A stretch of 16,169 bases of DNA. Source: DSNY01 sp964539745. GTDB lineage: Bacteria; Pseudomonadota; Gammaproteobacteria; Burkholderiales; Burkholderiaceae_F. Each line of letters opens with the position of its first letter. Position 1 is the stretch's first letter. Positions 14,589-16,169 of this stretch are shown here, in pieces. The notes under the pieces were generated by a model that did not search any database, was not told the origin of the DNA, and saw nothing but the letters and a program-made list of their open reading frames with translations. Made by a program: the position numbers and the translations under genes. The DNA lies in assembly GCA_964539745.1 (NCBI GenBank), contig CAZIJU010000089.1, positions 1 to 16,169 of the forward strand, in the 5' to 3' direction.

Positions 14589-15509
14589 TCAGGTCCACTC
14601 GCGCGGCCGCAGGAAGTCGGTGTACAGCCGCGCCTCGGGCGAGCCCGGCTCGGGCTTCCAGTCGTAGCGCCACTTCACCACCGGCGGCAGCGACATCAGG
14701 ATCGATTCGGTGCGTCCACCGGACTGCAACCCGAACAGCGTGCCGCGATCGTAGACGAGGTTGAATTCGACGTAGCGGCCGCGCCGGTACGCCTGGAAGT
14801 CGCGCTCGCGTTCGCCGTATGGGTGGCTGCGGCGGCGCTCGACGATCGGCACGTAGGCGTCGACAAAGGCGTCGCCGACCGCGCGAACGAGCGCGAAGCC
14901 GCGTTCGAACCCGAGTTCGTGAAAGTCATCGAAGAAGATGCCGCCGATGCCGCGCGGCTCATTGCGGTGTTTCAGGAAGAAGTAGTCGTCGCACCACTTC
15001 TTGAAGCGCGGATACATGTCGGCGCCGAACGGTTCGAGCGCCGCTTTGCAGGTCGCGTGAAAGTGCCTCGCGTCTTCGTCGTACGGGTAATAAGGCGTCA
15101 GATCCATGCCGCCGCCGAACCAGAAGACGTCCGCCTCGCCGCGCTTGCGGGCGATGAAGCAGCGCACGTTCATGTGCACGGTCGGCACGTACGGATTGCG
15201 CGGGTGCAACACCAGCGACACGCCCATCGCCTCGAAACCGCGGCCGGCCAGCTCGGGCCGCTGCGCGCTCGCCGACGGCGGTAGCGCCGCGCCGGTGACG
15301 TGAGAAAAGCCCACGCCGCCGCGTTCGAGCAGCTTGCCTTCCTCGACGATGCACGTGAGCCCGCCGCCGCCGAGCGCGCCGCCTTGCGGCTTGTCCCACG
15401 CGTCGCGCAGGAAGGGTGTGCCGTCGAGCTGCTCGAAGCGCGCAACGATCCGCTGCTGCAGGTCCAGCAGATATTCGCGGACGGACTGGGTGTCGACGAA
15501 TTCGCTCAT
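14589..15509 (-). CDS. hemF: Oxygen-dependent coproporphyrinogen-III oxidase
   Basis: A 306-residue cytoplasmic enzyme that converts coproporphyrinogen III to protoporphyrinogen IX with oxygen, a late step in haem synthesis. Strong family blocks are GGGGLTCIVEEGKLLERGGVGFSHV, HPRNPYVPTVHMNVRCF, WFGGGMDLTPYYPYDEDARHFH, FDDFHELGFERGF, and RGRYVEFNLVYDRGTLFGLQ near the C-terminus. Length is close to the E. coli enzyme. ATG 15507-15509 overlaps the stop of the upstream peptidase gene as ATGA, so translation is probably coupled. It requires oxygen, implying an aerobic or facultative lifestyle. Confidence 0.97.
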   Translation of the reverse strand: MSEFVDTQSVREYLLDLQQRIVARFEQLDGTPFLRDAWDKPQGGALGGGGLTCIVEEGKLLERGGVGFSHVTGAALPPSASAQRPELAGRGFEAMGVSLVLHPRNPYVPTVHMNVRCFIARKRGEADVFWFGGGMDLTPYYPYDEDARHFHATCKAALEPFGADMYPRFKKWCDDYFFLKHRNEPRGIGGIFFDDFHELGFERGFALVRAVGDAFVDAYVPIVERRRSHPYGERERDFQAYRRGRYVEFNLVYDRGTLFGLQSGGRTESILMSLPPVVKWRYDWKPEPGSPEARLYTDFLRPREWT

Positions 15510-16168
15510 TGCATGTGCCGGCCGATGAAGCCGAGCACGCTCTCGTACCACGCGACGATGTTCCGGGGCTTCAGGATCCAGTGGTTCTCGTCGGGGAAGA
15601 TCAGCAGCTCGCTCGGCACGCCGTGGTATTGCAGTGCCTCGAACAGATTCAATCCCTCGTTGATCGGGCAGCGGTAGTCGAGCTCGCCGTGGATGATCAG
15701 CACGGGCGTCTTCCACTGCTTGATGTAGCGGATCGGCGCGTAGCGGTCGAACCTCACCGGGTCGGCGTACGGATCCTCGCCGCCCATTTCCAGATACCAC
15801 CACGCCGGATGGTCCGTCGTGCCGGTGAACTGCGCCATCGTGGCGATGCTCGCGTGCGTGATCAGGCACTTGAAGCGCTGCGTCTGCGTGCCGATCCAGT
15901 TCGTCATGTAGCCGCCGAAGCTGCCGCCCATCGCCATGATCCGCCGCGCATCGACGTCGGGGCGCTTCTCGAGCGCATCGGTGACGGCCATCAGGTCCTT
16001 GAAGCACTGGTCGCCCCAGACGTTGCCCCAGATACCTTGAATAAAGTCCTGACCGAAACCCGTCGAGCCGCGGGGATTCGGCAGCGCGACCGCGTAACCC
16101 TGGGCGACCGCGATCAGCGGATTCCAGCGCCAGTGCCAGCCGTCGACGTCCATGCCGATCGGCCCGCC
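15506..16168 (-). CDS. S9 family (prolyl oligopeptidase-type) serine peptidase, C-terminal part
   Basis: The frame is open to the window edge, so only the last 220 residues are seen, including most of the alpha/beta-hydrolase domain. The complete catalytic triad is visible: Ser in MGGSFGGYM (codon 15920-15922), Asp in HGELDYRCP (15677-15679) and His in DENHWILKP (15581-15583). GGPIGMDVDGWHWRWN at the edge fits the region after the oxyanion HGGP motif, and PNPRGSTGFGQDF is typical of the S9B/S9C (DPP/acylaminoacyl peptidase) branch. The N-terminal beta-propeller and any signal peptide are outside the window, so location and exact specificity are open. The stop overlaps the hemF start by four bases. 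Confidence 0.9.
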   Translation of the reverse strand, partial: GGPIGMDVDGWHWRWNPLIAVAQGYAVALPNPRGSTGFGQDFIQGIWGNVWGDQCFKDLMAVTDALEKRPDVDARRIMAMGGSFGGYMTNWIGTQTQRFKCLITHASIATMAQFTGTTDHPAWWYLEMGGEDPYADPVRFDRYAPIRYIKQWKTPVLIIHGELDYRCPINEGLNLFEALQYHGVPSELLIFPDENHWILKPRNIVAWYESVLGFIGRHMQ

Positions 16169-16169
16169 G

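Overview
The window is GC-rich chromosomal DNA with a compact bacterial gene layout. Gene order and protein style (hemF-nadD-rsfS-rlmH-maf-rng, ridA-recG, the zinc-ribbon thioredoxin trxC, an MSHA-type pilin) point to a betaproteobacterium, probably Burkholderiales or a relative. That assignment is inference from family resemblance, because no search could be run. No tRNA, rRNA, CRISPR array, transposase or phage gene was found.

Layout. 3-311 (+) is the C-terminal end of a WYL-domain regulator. 574-690 (-) is a 38-residue peptide gene with a good ribosome binding site, a strong intrinsic terminator and a textbook double-glycine leader. It is divergent from 838-2712 (+), a cytoplasmic TPR protein fused to an HD-GYP c-di-GMP phosphodiesterase. 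2722-3732 (-) holds trxC and a small HAD-fold protein. 4070-4297 (+) is a small membrane protein with its own terminator. 4529-6848 (-) holds a TPR protein, an MshA-like pilin, a small membrane protein and an ExeA/MshM-like ATPase. 6898-9397 (+) is ridA-recG. 9398-10665, between convergent recG and rng, has no gene. It carries four 73-bp imperfect palindromes and other hairpin repeats, bounded by an inverted pair of about 65 bp. 10666 to the window end (-) is a tight housekeeping operon: S9 peptidase (partial), hemF, nadD, rsfS, rlmH, maf, rng.

How the genes work together. The right-hand operon combines haem synthesis, NAD synthesis, ribosome maturation and silencing, nucleotide sanitation and rRNA/mRNA processing. 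ridA-recG pairs imine detoxification with replication-fork rescue. The pilin/ATPase cluster looks like a reduced MSHA-type pilus locus without its assembly machinery.

The most interesting part is the left end. The peptide matches the LSxxELxxIxGG leader consensus, and cleavage after the glycines would release the heptapeptide VMVGSFE. Cytoplasmic TPR proteins are the known receptors for such short peptides in Gram-positive bacteria (Rap, PlcR, NprR and Rgg-type regulators). A GG-processed heptapeptide divergently encoded with a TPR-HD-GYP enzyme suggests a peptide signal controlling c-di-GMP. This is a hypothesis; no processing peptidase or exporter lies in the window.
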